This document shows positions 1 through 11,012 of a stretch of DNA of 64,000 bases, in pieces (position 1 is the stretch's first letter; each line of letters starts with the position of its first letter). The DNA is taken from NCBI RefSeq assembly GCF_019279795.1, contig NC_056734.1:4854369-4918368 (forward strand), read 5' to 3'. Position numbers and translations under genes: made by a program. This stretch comes from Protopterus annectens (taxonomy: Eukaryota; Chordata; Ceratodontiformes; Protopteridae). Under the pieces are notes generated by a model. The model did no database searches, was not told the DNA's origin, and saw only the letters and a list, made by a program, of their open reading frames with translations.

Positions 1-2250
1 TGCATTTTCAGTTTTATGACATAGACCCTACTATTTAACTAAATATCTGGGAATTTACAAAGGACAACTGTGACAAAAGGATTGTGCATGATCTTTAATG
101 TAAAGTGATGCAATGTCACCTCTTAGGTATATGTAAGCCACTTTCTCTTCTTCATAACTATATCTGTTGTCTTTGGCAAATATTGAAATTAGTCTCAAAT
201 GTGTCATGTTAATGCCATGGTATCAAGGTTCAATTTAGATCTGGTGCTGTTAGTGTTGCATTAGTAATGTGCATATTTTCATTTTATAAGACAACAATGG
301 TTAAGAGAACATCACTAAGAGATACTCTAATTTTATTTTTTTGCTTCATTCCCTGCATGCTGCTTATCACTCTGCAATTGTGACTTCCAGTTGTCATTAA
401 CAGTGAATGATGGCTCGCCTCTAAAGGCAAAAAATAAAAAATCTAATTTGGGCTGTCTTTTGTAGTGCATACAAGCCTGACACCAGTGCACAGCCATCAG
501 CACTCTGGATAGTACTGAATGACGAAAATGCACTTGGTAGCTATATATTTCTGTGGTGCAATGTATAAGTGCAGTCAGTTTAGAGAAATAATACAGGTAA
601 TGCAGGGTTCCAATCCAGTTTGCAGATATGTTTTCTGAGGGGGTCAGAATAAATATTGACACACATTTTGTCATATGAGCATGTTGGAAACCTACCCATT
701 CTCAGTATTAATAACAGCATGTGATATGCATGAAGGAATTATGACATTTTCCATATTGTGATAACACAAAAGCAGTAACATGACATGTGGAAAACCTGTA
801 TTAGATATGATGGATTGCATCAACATACCTCTCAAGTACTAATCCTGACAGACAGAAATTCCTTTGAAATGATGTCAGTAGAAATTGCATTTTCTGTGTC
901 AAAAAGATCTAGTGTAAGCTGATGTCTGTCCGCTTTCACATTACTTGGCATTACCTAAAGACCTGACAGTGTTTGACAGAAATTCAAGTTATGATGTGGC
1001 AAGAAGATGTGAAGAGGATGTATGTATCAGTTTAATGCACTACTTGCTCTGTTCATTGCTAGATATATACTTTGATTGCTACAATTGTCATTTCAATTGT
1101 TTTTTTTTCATTTTTTTTAAGTTTGTTTATTTATTTATTTTGACAGAAAAAAAAATAATTTGTGCTGCCTTCTCTAGCACAAACAAGCCTGGCACTGGTG
1201 CATAGCCATCAGCACTCTGGACAGTATTGTTTGAAGAAAATGTGCCTGCCAGCTAAATATCTCTGTGGGAAAAAATATAAATATATTAAGCAGGAAGAAA
1301 AAGCAGAGGTGCTGGGGAGGTTCAAATCTTTAATAAGGATGATTTTGCTTATGGTCAGATGATGCACTGGCACACATTTTGGGATATGAATTCAACACCC
1401 TAAATCTGTGTGATAAATGCTGAATATGTTACCCATAATCCATGTGAATTGCTGTTAGTAATGTTTTGTTAAGGGAAACTAAACTAGTTTTCTTTTGAAT
1501 ACTAGAATTTGCTATGTGTGATGTCATAAATTATGTTTTTTAAAGTGTGGGAACAGAACTTTAATAGCATTATGAATGTTGATGTATGTGGAGTGTATTA
1601 TAGATTACTTATCCATAAAGCCTAGTTATTAATCATGACAGAAATACTTCCCCTTTCAAATATATCATTATGACTTCAATGTAGTGTGTAACAAATTAGA
1701 TGTAATTTTTTATGTGTCTGCTTTCTGAATAATTGACATTACCTGCATCTCAGATAATATGTAATACAAATTCAGTTTCTGATTTGGCAAGCCAATGTTC
1801 AAAGTATTATTGATAGGTTGGTGAATTTTTTAATTGCAAATTTATATCTTTATATCTTTATTTATTTTTGCCTTTTGCATTTGCACTTCACTTGGCACTA
1901 TGCAATGATGTTTCACGAAAAAAAAAAAATGAAAATTTTAATTTAGGTTTCCTTCTGTAGCACAAATGAGCCTGGTGCTATTACTCTGACATCAACACTG
2001 CGGACAGTATTAAGTGAAAAAAATGCATTTGTCAGCTAATAATCTCTGTGATACAAGTTGTAAGTCCAATGAGTTTAGAAAAAAAAAAAAAAGAGGGCAG
2101 GTAATGTATGGTGCAATCCCAGTTTACATATATTTTTATTGAAGTGGTCAAACTTTTGTTTAAGATTGTAACAGTATATACAAATGAGTATCGCAAATAT
2201 AATTTTTGCAACAAGGGTATCATTAATGCTTGCTATTAAGTCCAATATCA
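1..2250. repeat. Degenerate tandem array, three units of about 0.7-0.8 kb
   Basis: Three diverged direct copies of one AT-rich unit can be aligned by eye. The best anchor is a block of about 110-180 bp at 449-630, 1158-1271 and 1943-2130. It contains the motifs ACAAGCCTG or ACAAATGAGCCTG, CATCAGCACTCTGG or CATCAACACTGCGG, and a stretch ending AGCTAAATATCTCTGTG. Spacing between anchors is about 709 and 785 bp. Flanking parts, such as the region around 720-1030 versus 1510-1800, match more weakly. The unit is not recognised and contains no long ORF. It could be an old minisatellite-like array or a tandemly inserted unknown element. Confidence 0.7.
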
Positions 2251-4050
2251 TGCATGTGAATTATGTTAACCATGACAATACTATAGATAATTAAAAATGT
2301 ACTTGCATAGGTATGATGTACACAATACCTTTGTTATAGTTATTATGACTCATCACATCATAAGTATGTGTTTAGGACTGTATGTCATGTGAGGTATGTA
2401 TGACACATACCCCATGTATTACTCAGGTCATGCAACCTCATGCATCTGAAATGTATTTACAACCACAAATATTGCCCTTTAAGTAGAACTCCAAGACCAT
2501 GAGTTGTTCAAGTCAGACACATAAAGACATCTCTTAAGCACATTTTCATTTGAACGAAGTATATCTCAAATGACCAAGTAAAAAATGAAGTTATACTGTG
2601 ACATTGGCAGTTCATAAGCAAATATTAACATTTTATCCTTCTTTTTCTCATGAGGTTAACTCCAAGAAGCTACTACTAAATTTGGATTGTGCATAACTCC
2701 CAACAACCCAATATGTCACAAGTCATACCATTTTATCTCCAGCCAAAATGGTTATAAGAAATGACATAAAACATGTCAGTGTTTAACAGTGGAACGTGTA
2801 AATAAGTTAACATCACACATGGCCAAATCTTACTGCCATTTTTCACACCTTCATTGTTTTTGGATGTAATCATTGCCAATGTATCTACAAAGCCATTTTT
2901 GTGTTTTCAGTTGTGAAAATGCAGCTGGAAAGGCTATGCATCTTTGCGTACAGGCTGTTGCATTTGAGATCTGAATTGCGTATAAACATGGATGGTGAAG
3001 GTGAGGGTGATGTTCCATTTAGAGCACAATGTGGGGTGTTGTGCCATTTAGAGCACAATGTGGGGTGTTGAAGAGTCCAGGATTTTTGTGGCACTCCTTG
3101 TCAAGTGCTACAACTGTAGGCTACTGCAGGGGGATTATACTAGGTCTTAGTATAAGACTAAGGCTTAGAAAAGTTTGGCCAAAGCTGTCACCAGTGCAAT
3201 TGGCATTCCATACACTGAAAAACAATGTTGCCACCATTATAGTGACATGAAGAGGAGCAAGCAGGATCTCCTGAGCCAATGAGAGGAGGAATTTAAGACT
3301 GCAAACACTCCTTAATTGTTTAAATATAGTGACCCATCACCAGTCAGTTATATAACTTGGATTATCCGGTCAATATGGTTGTTCATTATGCTTTCGTAAT
3401 TTAATTTTTCCTAGGAGAGAAAGAACAGAACCATGAGACACATCTGACAGAATCATATGTCTCAGAGACGTATGGAGCAGGTATGCATCAGGTATGTATG
3501 AAAGACAGATAATAATTTTCAGGCCATCAGTCCATGTTAGCTGGAGCAGGCATACTTAAACTTTTACATAAAACATACATGCTTTCGCCATTAGCTCTCA
3601 TTGAATGCATTAGGTAATAAGTACACCAGCTTAGTTCTGTATGGATTCAATTCCCAGAAGCAGAAATAAGCTTTTAGTACAGAATGGTATTTATAAAATA
3701 TTAATTGCAATACTGAATGACATTAATAATTAAATGTTGGTAACCAAAATTATTAATTGGAAAAGCATATATCTGATATGGCATAGTCAAATAAATGTTT
3801 TCATTTCTTATATAATAGCACTGAGGTTGATTTATTTCACAATGCCTTCACATCATATCTGGATATGTGAAATGTGAACAAATTTATATGTCATATTTTT
3901 ATGTACTGAAATAATAAAGTAGTGTGACATGACATTGATGTTATTCTCTGTGTTTTGTCTCCCCAACCCTATCTCTCTATTTTTGTAGGATATATTGCTG
4001 CTGAAACCAAAATGAACTTCAGAACAGGTAGCTAGATCAACCACTGTGGT
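2251..4050. other. Anonymous AT-rich DNA
   Basis: No coding region, RNA gene or recognisable transposon is visible. ORFs here are short and show no family motifs. The only local structure I see is the 29-bp tandem duplication near 3.0 kb, listed separately. Confidence 0.6.
3015..3072. repeat. 29-bp tandem duplication
   Basis: The unit starting CCATTTAGAGCACAATG occurs twice back to back at 3015-3043 and 3044-3072. The copies are identical except at the last two bases, so this is a recent replication-slippage type duplication. Confidence 0.85.
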
Positions 4051-4573
4051 TTGGCCTGTCTTCGTGACTCCATAGCTTCTGCCCTACCTGCTTCACCTGC
4101 ATCAGGTAGCTCTTTTCCAGCTGCTTATGCAGTGGTACCCTCTGGGGGCAGTACTAGTGGAGGTGGCAATTTTGTCACCCATCAGGAGCTGACAAGTCTG
4201 TTGGAAGACATAATAAAGAGGGACCATGGTGCCTGAATTGGCAGAGTTGAAAAAGTCCTGAGTCAGATTGATAAATCAATGCAAATGTCCAACACTGAGC
4301 CAGGAAACTGACAAAGGAGACAGTGATGACAGTTCTGAAGATGAGGTCTTGAGTCTGTGCTCAAGCTGGACACAGATGCACCTCTGATGTCCCCTATCTA
4401 TCTTCAGTCATGGTGTCCCTCAACCTTTTGTGTCCATCACCATTCCTGTCTGCTTTGTATGTCATGTATGTCTTTACCTGCTACTTAACCTACCTTACCT
4501 ACCTGATCCTCTTATTCCTAAGCACCTTCTCCAACACTCCTCTTTCTCCATAAAAAAATCGGCACCTGCACCA
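4051..4573 (+). other. Unrecognised stretch with a short Ser/Gly/Ala-rich ORF
   Basis: An open frame at 4051-4236 encodes a 61-residue Ala/Ser/Gly-rich segment followed by an acidic helix-like part (QELTSLLEDIIKRD). It resembles the low-complexity N-terminal part of a retroelement gag or ORF1, but I see no diagnostic domain. The downstream sequence to 4420 still looks codon-like (Asp/Ser/Glu-rich) but is broken by stops. I cannot assign it, and a chance ORF is possible. Confidence 0.25.
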
Positions 4574-4574
4574 C

Positions 4575-4632
<58 letters not shown>
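4574..4632. repeat. Poly(A) followed by (AT)n and (AC)n microsatellite
   Basis: About 15 A residues run into roughly 18 AT dinucleotides and then a short ACACAC tract. A poly(A) start is compatible with the tail of an old retroposed copy in plus orientation, but no copy body is recognised upstream. Confidence 0.9.
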
Positions 4633-4799
4633 CCATACGTAGCTCTCCATTTTGCCTATATGCCATTGTGACATACCTGATTTGGTCCAAATGGCTATAT
4701 GGCATTGGCTCTACAACATTATTCTGTTGTTGTCACCCATCTCTGGTGTGGTGACTCTCCAAATTCATCAAATTCTGTGTACAGTTCTACATACATGTT

Positions 4800-5764
4800 G
4801 TGAAGAAGTGGATAGCTATGATGCTCCTCTACCACCATCCTGCTAAGTCCGAGGTTTTTGACATTATGCCCCATTATAGAGTGTTAGCTTTATTGAATGA
4901 ACTGAATATTAATGGGTACATAATTAAGTGGATTGCAAATTGGATGGTTGGTAGGAGTAGTAGGGTGAAAACTAGCCATTAATTTTCAGATGAGAGAATG
5001 GTCACTAAGGATATCCCACAGGGTTTAGTATTGGGTCTGATACTATTTAATATTTTTATGACTAGTTTTCTTTCTGATGATAAATCCTGGTTGATAAAAT
5101 ATGCTGATGATGTTAAAGAAGGTTCAGTTATTTTAGAGTTATCTGACCAGTTTTTTTCAAGCTTATTTGGATACTTTAAATAAGTCATAGGGAATAAAAT
5201 AAATTTTAATGTAAATAAGACATGTATTGTGCATTTTGGTGCTGAGAATCCCAATCATTGCCATACACTGGATAATACTGATATCAAAAGGTTAATGCTA
5301 TTAGCAATTTGGGAGTAAAGGTTGATGATAATTTAGGTTTTAATCATCATTTGTTGGATATCATTAAAAGATGTTATGAAATAGGTAACATTTTCAGAAG
5401 CATTGCTAGTAGAGACAGGACTGTTTTGCTTCCCATCAATAAGACCATGGTGAGATCAGTTATTGAGTACTGTGTTTTTTCTGTGTATATCCAGTTAAAC
5501 AGACTGAGATGATACAGCGACACTTTACATGAAGAATCCAGGGGATGGCAGGGGTAAGTTATCAAAGGAGAATTGAGGTCTTCATCCTTAATGACCATTC
5601 TCTCATCTGAAACACCCATACATAGTAAAATATAGATTGGTCAGGGGAGACCCTATTGCAATGTATGAGTGTTTTAATGATTGTAAGGTTGGAAATCATC
5701 TGAGAATATATACAAAGGTACACTCAATGAAAACCAGAAATAATAAGTATTTGTTGAATTTATT
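4800..5764 (+). pseudogene. LINE reverse transcriptase fragment (Jockey superfamily)
   Basis: Broken reading frames keep the order of LINE RT motifs. FDIMPHYRVLALLNELNING matches the motif usually read as AFDTVPH..LL.KL...GI. It is followed by WIANWMVGR, then DIPQGLVLGLILFNIFM (the GVPQGSVLGPLLF motif) and KYADDVK (the catalytic F/YADD box). After a frameshift, GVKVDDNLGFNHH and MVRSVIEYC correspond to the thumb-region motifs DLGV..D..L.F..H and L.RP.LEY. Several stops and frameshifts make it dead. Both ends are lost; the 3' side abuts the tail of the opposite-strand LINE at 5765. Clade is not resolved. Confidence 0.75.
4984..5612. repeat. Inverted 29-nt pair inside the LINE RT fragment
   Basis: Positions 4984-5012 and the reverse complement of 5584-5612 agree at 28 of 29 bases (core CAGATGAGAGAATGGTCA). 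The arms are about 570 bp apart and the pair lies wholly within the decayed LINE fragment. Such a match is not expected from a LINE coding region by chance. Confidence 0.85.
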
Positions 5765-6720
5765 TATTTATTTTATTTATTGCATTTGTTTACCGGGATA
5801 AGTCCACTGGGCCTAAAAGAGCCCATTTTCAGTGGAGGCCCGGGGAGAAAAGCACCAACGAGATACAGAAAAAATATAAACATTAATTAGTACAGAAGCA
5901 GAAACAGTGTTACAGATAGTAAATATAGTAACATATACAGAATATATACATAAAAGCAGGAATCTAGTTTGTTTGATTACAGCAATATATACAGAAAATA
6001 TACATTAAAGCAGAATTCAATCAGAGTGGTATAAACAGAGATCAGTATTATTGTACCAGTATCAATAAGTGAAGATAAAAATAAATATGGAGAAAATATC
6101 ATCACTCAGTAGTAACAAAAGACATAGGAGTTTAGTAATCATATAAGGAGAGTGAAGAGGTTAGGTTATAGAGCAGGAACATAGCCAGGAAGAGTTGAGA
6201 TGATTTTTCAGCATTTGTTTGAAGGTGGTGGTGCTGCCTGTGTTTCTTATAGAAGGCAGAAGTGAGTTCCATTGTTTGGTGATGGTGAAGGCATAGAGGA
6301 GTTGACCAGCAGGTAAGGTGGGCTTATCTACTTTTAGAAGTAGATGCTTTTCAGATCTTAGATGCCTGTTGGAATGGTATTTGGCAAGTAGAGTTGAGAG
6401 AGCAGGACAGTCTGCGGGTCTGTAGATTATTTTGGGCACAGTAGTTAGTTGGGTGAATGAGAGATGGTGGGGGAGTTCCAGCCACCCTAATTGTTTTAGT
6501 GACTTACAGTGGTGGGATGAGAATGTGGCCTTGGTGGCAAATTTTGCTATTCTGTTGTAACACATAGCAAGTTTGGATTTTGTAAAATTTCGGATATTAT
6601 GTATGTATATTATGAATAGTATGTTAGGTAAAAAAACTATATGGAATAACTGTTTGTATGGGAGAGCAGGTGTATTGTGGAATAACATTTTTTTAGGAGT
6701 GAGGAAATCAGACACTTTTG
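5765..6720 (-). mobile_element. 5'-truncated LINE copy (L2/CR1-like, here LINE-Z), 3' end at 5765
   Basis: Read on the minus strand, the element holds the C-terminal part of ORF2 (6715 down to 6161), about 0.4 kb of 3' UTR, and a distinctive tail: CTTTTCTCCCCGGGCCTCC, then GGCCCAGTGGACTTATCC, GGTAAACAAATG and AATAAATAAA-type repeats. The same tail occurs at 20120-20212 (+), 40593-40680 (-) and, on a SINE, at 55915-56005 (-). That defines the family's 3' terminus and suggests a LINE/SINE partnership. Clade assignment to L2 or CR1 is inference. Confidence 0.7.
6161..6715 (-). pseudogene. LINE-Z ORF2 C-terminal region, 184 codons still open
   Basis: The frame encodes the conserved carboxyl end of Jockey-superfamily ORF2 proteins: CYNRIAKFA, then HHCKSLKQLGWLELPHH (the ALK.L.WLPL block), a RHLRSEKHLLL segment, KQWNSLLPSIRN (the LWN.LP block) and FKQMLKNHLNSSW (the FK..LK..L block). 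This part follows the RT palm and thumb and has no known catalytic residue. The 5' limit is a truncation near 6720, so no true start codon exists. The ORF is uninterrupted, so this copy is younger than the neighbouring plus-strand fragment. A related piece lies at 18.9-19.2 kb. Confidence 0.75.
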
Positions 6721-6839
6721 GATATTTTTAATCCAGTTTGGATTTCTGGGTGGTTTTAAGAGGTTTTAACCCAGTTTTATTATGGAGACAAGCTCTTTGA
6801 GGACCTTATTAGGCTTTGGGCTTGGTGTCCCAGAACATC

Positions 6840-7930
6840 TGAGGGGTTCCTATGTGGTTTGCTGAGATAATTCACATATGTATAGACTGATGTTTTTGCA
6901 TAATGTCAAGGGTTCAATTCTAGACTTATGCCATATTATTATTCCATGTCTCTTTGAATTCCTATCATGAACTTCTGTATTTATCTCCAGTTACAACATG
7001 TTCTGACCCTAGCAGAACTAGGAAAAATATAGCATAGCATTTCAATAGTGCAGCAATAAAGAGTTTGCAAATACATTCAATCCCCAAAAGGGAGATTTAT
7101 TAAATCATCCTTATTCTGCTCATGTCTTAATCTTATTTCTACTCTCCTACCCCTTCTTGTTCCCCATAATAAAGACTTTATTGTACAGTGCATGACAGAT
7201 TAATAATGCCTACATCCTCCATTGCTTCAGTAAGTCATCACTGTTCCTTCTGTTGTGTGATTTTAACTTTGCAAACTAGGAGTTTTTTGTGGTGTAATGA
7301 GATAATGCTCCAATCTATTGACTGATTTTTTCATAGTTTTAAGGGTTTTAATCCAAAACTATGTCAAATTCTTATTAACTGTTTTTATAAGACTATTTTA
7401 TGTGTAGCTCTTGCTTACATATTGTATTGATCCATTATCCAACTTCTATCATAATATAATTGTTCCCTGACTCCGTCTCCCCCCTTTATCTCTCTAACAC
7501 TTTTATTTTATCAGTCTGAATCCTCAGCCTTTGCTCGATGCCTGGAACTGAGCAGCAATTCTCTCTAACGTGAAATGGCATTTCACATTTTATGTCAAAA
7601 TCTTCTGCATTTTTGCCTTAGACCACATTAGCACAGTTAGTTTAATGCAAATATGCAAAGTCCTCTGTGCAATAAAAAAGAGTAAACGTAATCATGTATA
7701 ATATAGTTACTCTTCCATATCTATTAGGCTGCTGGATACCACGTACAGTCTAAGGGATGTTACAGTTGATGAAATTGTGATGAAGCCTGCTGCCTGCATA
7801 CTCTGTTTCTTCTACCTCTTGTCACTGTCCCTTATAATGCATAATTTAAATTTACTAAAGTATATCTTCCTGTGTGGTGAGCTGAAATAATCCTCTGATC
7901 TGTACACTAGTATTTTATACTATCTGTGAT
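6840..7930 (+). repeat. SINE-like units, three diverged copies
   Basis: Three tRNA-promoter-like heads recur near 6851, 7289 and 7872, each beginning TGTGGT and followed by GAGATAAT or GAAATAAT. The first two carry a B-box-like element (GGTTCAATTCT, GGTTTTAATCC) about 60 bp downstream. The spacer parts share weaker similarity. This fits a tandem or repeatedly inserted tRNA-derived SINE, too decayed to name. Confidence 0.45.
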
Positions 7931-8222
7931 GACCACCACCACTGCCAATATGTGATGGGCACTACCATATGTCTTTCTCACTCTGGGCTAGCAATCAAGG
8001 AGCCTGAATCCTCACCACTGACACTGGAGAGGGATATGCACTCAGAATACAAATGGATACACTCAGTCTTTCCTGATGCAGACTTTCTTTGCATCAAATA
8101 CAATTTCCCTTAAGAGCAGACATGGTACAAACTCAGTCGGGGTCTGTATGTCTCTATATCTGTCTTCCTCCATGTCCCCATTAAGACTCCTTACTGGTAC
8201 AGCTGTAGGGTTAGGGTCTATA

Positions 8223-8623
8223 TTAGAACCTCAAAACTACAGTTTGTCGAACACCAAGACATCAACATGAAAACAGCGAAATCCTAAAAGCATGAACGTC
8301 CACTTCCGCAAATTTTTTCACAGGGAAAAAATTTGCTTGGCCAACCAATAACAAAACAAACTTTCGAACCCTAATCAAGTGGGGGGGCTTTGCCCCACAG
8401 ACCATCCGGTGTGGGAGGCTGGGCCCCCCCACACCACCCAGCTAAATATACCAAATCTGAGATTGCTCTACATTGGAAAAAAGGGCAAATTCCAGATATC
8501 GGCGAAGCAAATTTTTTTCCCTGTGAAAACTTTTGTGGAATTGGCCATTTGTGCTTTTAGGATTTCGCTGTTTCCATGTCAACATCTTGGTGTTTGACAA
8601 ACTGTCGTCTCAAGGTTCTAACA
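8223..8623. mobile_element. Tc1/mariner-type MITE with about 125-bp inverted repeats
   Basis: A 401-bp palindromic element is bounded by TA dinucleotides. The left arm starts TTAGAACCTCAAAACTACAG and the right arm, reverse-complemented, starts TTAGAACCTTGAGACGACAG. The arms stay alignable through AACAGCGAAATCCTAAAAGC to the AATTTTTTCCC block, about 125 bp. The core (8350-8470) is G/C-rich with a GGGGGGCTTTGCCCC hairpin and lacks a transposase. TA target duplication and long inverted repeats are typical of non-autonomous mariner derivatives. The TGTCGAACAC motif in the arms is shared with the MITE at 50.7 kb. Confidence 0.8.
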
Positions 8624-8750
8624 TAAAACCTAGGGTTAGGTCCTTAGCCGAGTGTCCAAGCCACGTCCTCCAGCAACCTCTCTATAAACCCAGTGCTTTG
8701 TGTCCCTGCCCCAAGTAGCTGACACAAACAAACTTTGAGAGATTTGATTT

Positions 8751-8763
8751 GCACATACACACA

Positions 8764-8812
<49 letters not shown>
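8751..8812. repeat. (CA)n microsatellite
   Basis: About 30 near-perfect AC dinucleotides with two A/T interruptions at the left end. Confidence 0.95.
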
Positions 8813-8814
<2 letters not shown>

Positions 8815-9125
8815 GGAAAGGTTGGCACAGGTCTACTAGCTATGCCCCCTTCTGCCCAGACTATAAGATAGTAGATTCACTGCCACAAGACACTTCACAA
8901 TCAGCTACTCTGAGGCTCTTAACAAAGGGTGTCCAATTATACTGTGCAATATTAATGCTAATACAAATGGTAGTAGTTCACCAAGATGGCTAGGCCTTCT
9001 GGAGTAGCCTACACAGTGTTACCAGATAAATATAAGTACTCTCAAATGTTAATACTTTCTAAAAAGGACCAGACACAATGAAAAGTTTCAATATATTTAA
9101 TAATAATAAAAGTACATGAAAATAA

Positions 9126-9128
<3 letters not shown>

Positions 9129-9188
<60 letters not shown>
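9129..9188. repeat. (AT)n microsatellite
   Basis: About 30 uninterrupted AT dinucleotides. Confidence 0.95.
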
Positions 9189-9191
<3 letters not shown>

Positions 9192-10101
9192 CACTAAACC
9201 ACAGATTTCAAATCAGGAGGAAATATTGAAAAGAACACTGAAGGACAGACTCAGACAAATAAAGAAAAACAATATCTAAACCAAGCTTCTCTATATTCCT
9301 GACTGAATCTAAGATAATGTTACTATTCCCTAGTAACTTACTTGGGCAAGGCAAGATGAAATACATGAGCAGTCTTTCTAGTTAGGCTCCCAAACAGAAT
9401 ACTCTATATTCTTATATTACTCCCTTTAAACTATAATATCCAAGATGTCTCCCAGAAAGACCTCATCTGGGTAGCTGACTCCAGGTTTCCACAATAACTT
9501 CCTTTGAAGTCTGAGACAGGACTTTGTCCGACTGCTACAATATACATTTAGAGCTTTTATGGCAATGCCTGGAGCCAGAACCATTTACAACACTTCCCTC
9601 CTTCTTTACAAAAGCTCACAGATAATGGCTGCTCCCAGACCTACAATTTCTGGGCCTACTCATCACTGTGGGGTGCCATTTAATGATTTAACATCTCATT
9701 TCCATTTCCATTATTCTTCTTAAAATAAGTCATCTGGTTAACCATTGTTGTGCCAGTGTCCTCTGTTGAAAAGTATGTATTTAATTCAGTTACCATAATA
9801 CATGTACATTTCTATTCATTTCAGCAGGGTACACTGTTGATACATTTTAACCCAATTATCACAAGCAGAGCTCACAAATACATTTTCAGCACAAGCATCT
9901 GTACAGATCATGTTGATATATTAATGACATACGATTATTTATAAAATTCCAGCTTGCTGTGCTGGTAGAAGTCTTACATCTACTGGCCTACCTCTCCCTG
10001 GCATAGCTGGCAGTACCTCCTGTTGTCACATCCCACCCCTTTGAAGACTCACACTAGTTTTTCAAGTGACCCTTGAGAAATGTGGCTTGAGACAAATAAG
10101 C
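9189..10101 (-). other. Candidate 3' non-coding end of a gypsy element, with possible polypurine tract and LTR start
   Basis: On the minus strand this stretch continues the gypsy fragment that the PLE dimer splits (RNase H at 15.1-15.6 kb). Reading leftward, a purine run AAAGAAGGAGGGAAG (about 9592-9606) is followed directly by TGTTGTAAATGG, which looks like a polypurine tract joined to the TG of a 3' LTR. I cannot locate the matching LTR end or a 5' LTR. No integrase-like coding is seen between the RNase H and this point. The assignment rests on position and this junction alone. Confidence 0.35.
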
Positions 10102-10115
10102 CTATCTGGGAATAT
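10102..10115. repeat. Target-site duplication, left copy, of the PLE head-to-head dimer
   Basis: The 14-mer CTATCTGGGAATAT occurs here and again at 15085-15098, exactly bordering the two outer ends of the PLE palindrome. A single duplication flanking two copies implies one integration event. Confidence 0.85.
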
Positions 10116-10241
10116 CGCCAACAAGCACACGACCAGAGATATCACCAGGAACCGGATAGTTTATGGAAAAACTCTGCTTTAATTTAAATTTCACAAATAA
10201 AATGTGCACAAAAAAAGTTTAAAATCACAAAATGCAGTCAA

Positions 10242-10276
10242 GCGCTTTCGCCCGGGCTCTCCCAGGCTTTATCAAG
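10242..10276 (-). ncRNA. Hammerhead-like motif in the 3' end of the left PLE-A copy
   Basis: Mirror copy of the motif at 14890-14924. Read on the minus strand: a degenerate first core box CTTGATAAA, a perfect 7-bp stem GCCTGGG/CCCGGGC closed by AGAG, the second core box GAAA, then the self-complementary GCGC. Hammerhead motifs are known in PLE terminal regions. The first box departs from CUGAUGA at two core positions, so cleavage activity is doubtful. Confidence 0.55.
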
Positions 10277-11012
10277 ACAGTGTTATAGTCAATGTGCATT
10301 CAATTTATACTTTTGTCACTCCATTAGCCAATTATACAATTAAGTATTTAGTGTAATCTCATTATTATATAGTTCTCTTATGTTTAAAGATATATACTTG
10401 GTATTACCAACAATTGCAAAAACAGAACATTGGAAATACATCAGCAGCAGCAAAAACATCCTATGAAAAACTTCCTAAATATTTTCTACCATCATTACTT
10501 TTTATATTATTTATATAATATTTTAATAGCATTTCATATCATTGTATTATAATTGTATTACAAGGGTCCCACTTAATTAAAAACTATTTTAAAAAATTCT
10601 TATTAAAATCACATTATTATGATGGATGCTAAAATTAATCATATAAATTTGAACATAACTATAAATATACGTTTTACATATAAATATTCTTATGTGTAAA
10701 ATATTCAGCTTTAAAAAATCTTAATATTAATTAATCTTGATGAATTTATGAATCTTAATGTTGGTTATAATAATCAAAAATTTTTTTAAAATATAAATTA
10801 ATACTTTCTTACCATTGGATATAATGCTTAAAATCCTGTTTATAAGCATTTTAAATCCACTTTGTTAGGACTGTGTTAAGCATTTATAAAAACTAAATCC
10901 TTCCACATTAGTTGTAGTGGCCACCCCTAAATAGAAATGACCAGTTCATGAAGCATGCATTCTTTAAAACCTTAGCATCTATATTGTATACCATAATTGT
11001 TTAAAATACCTT

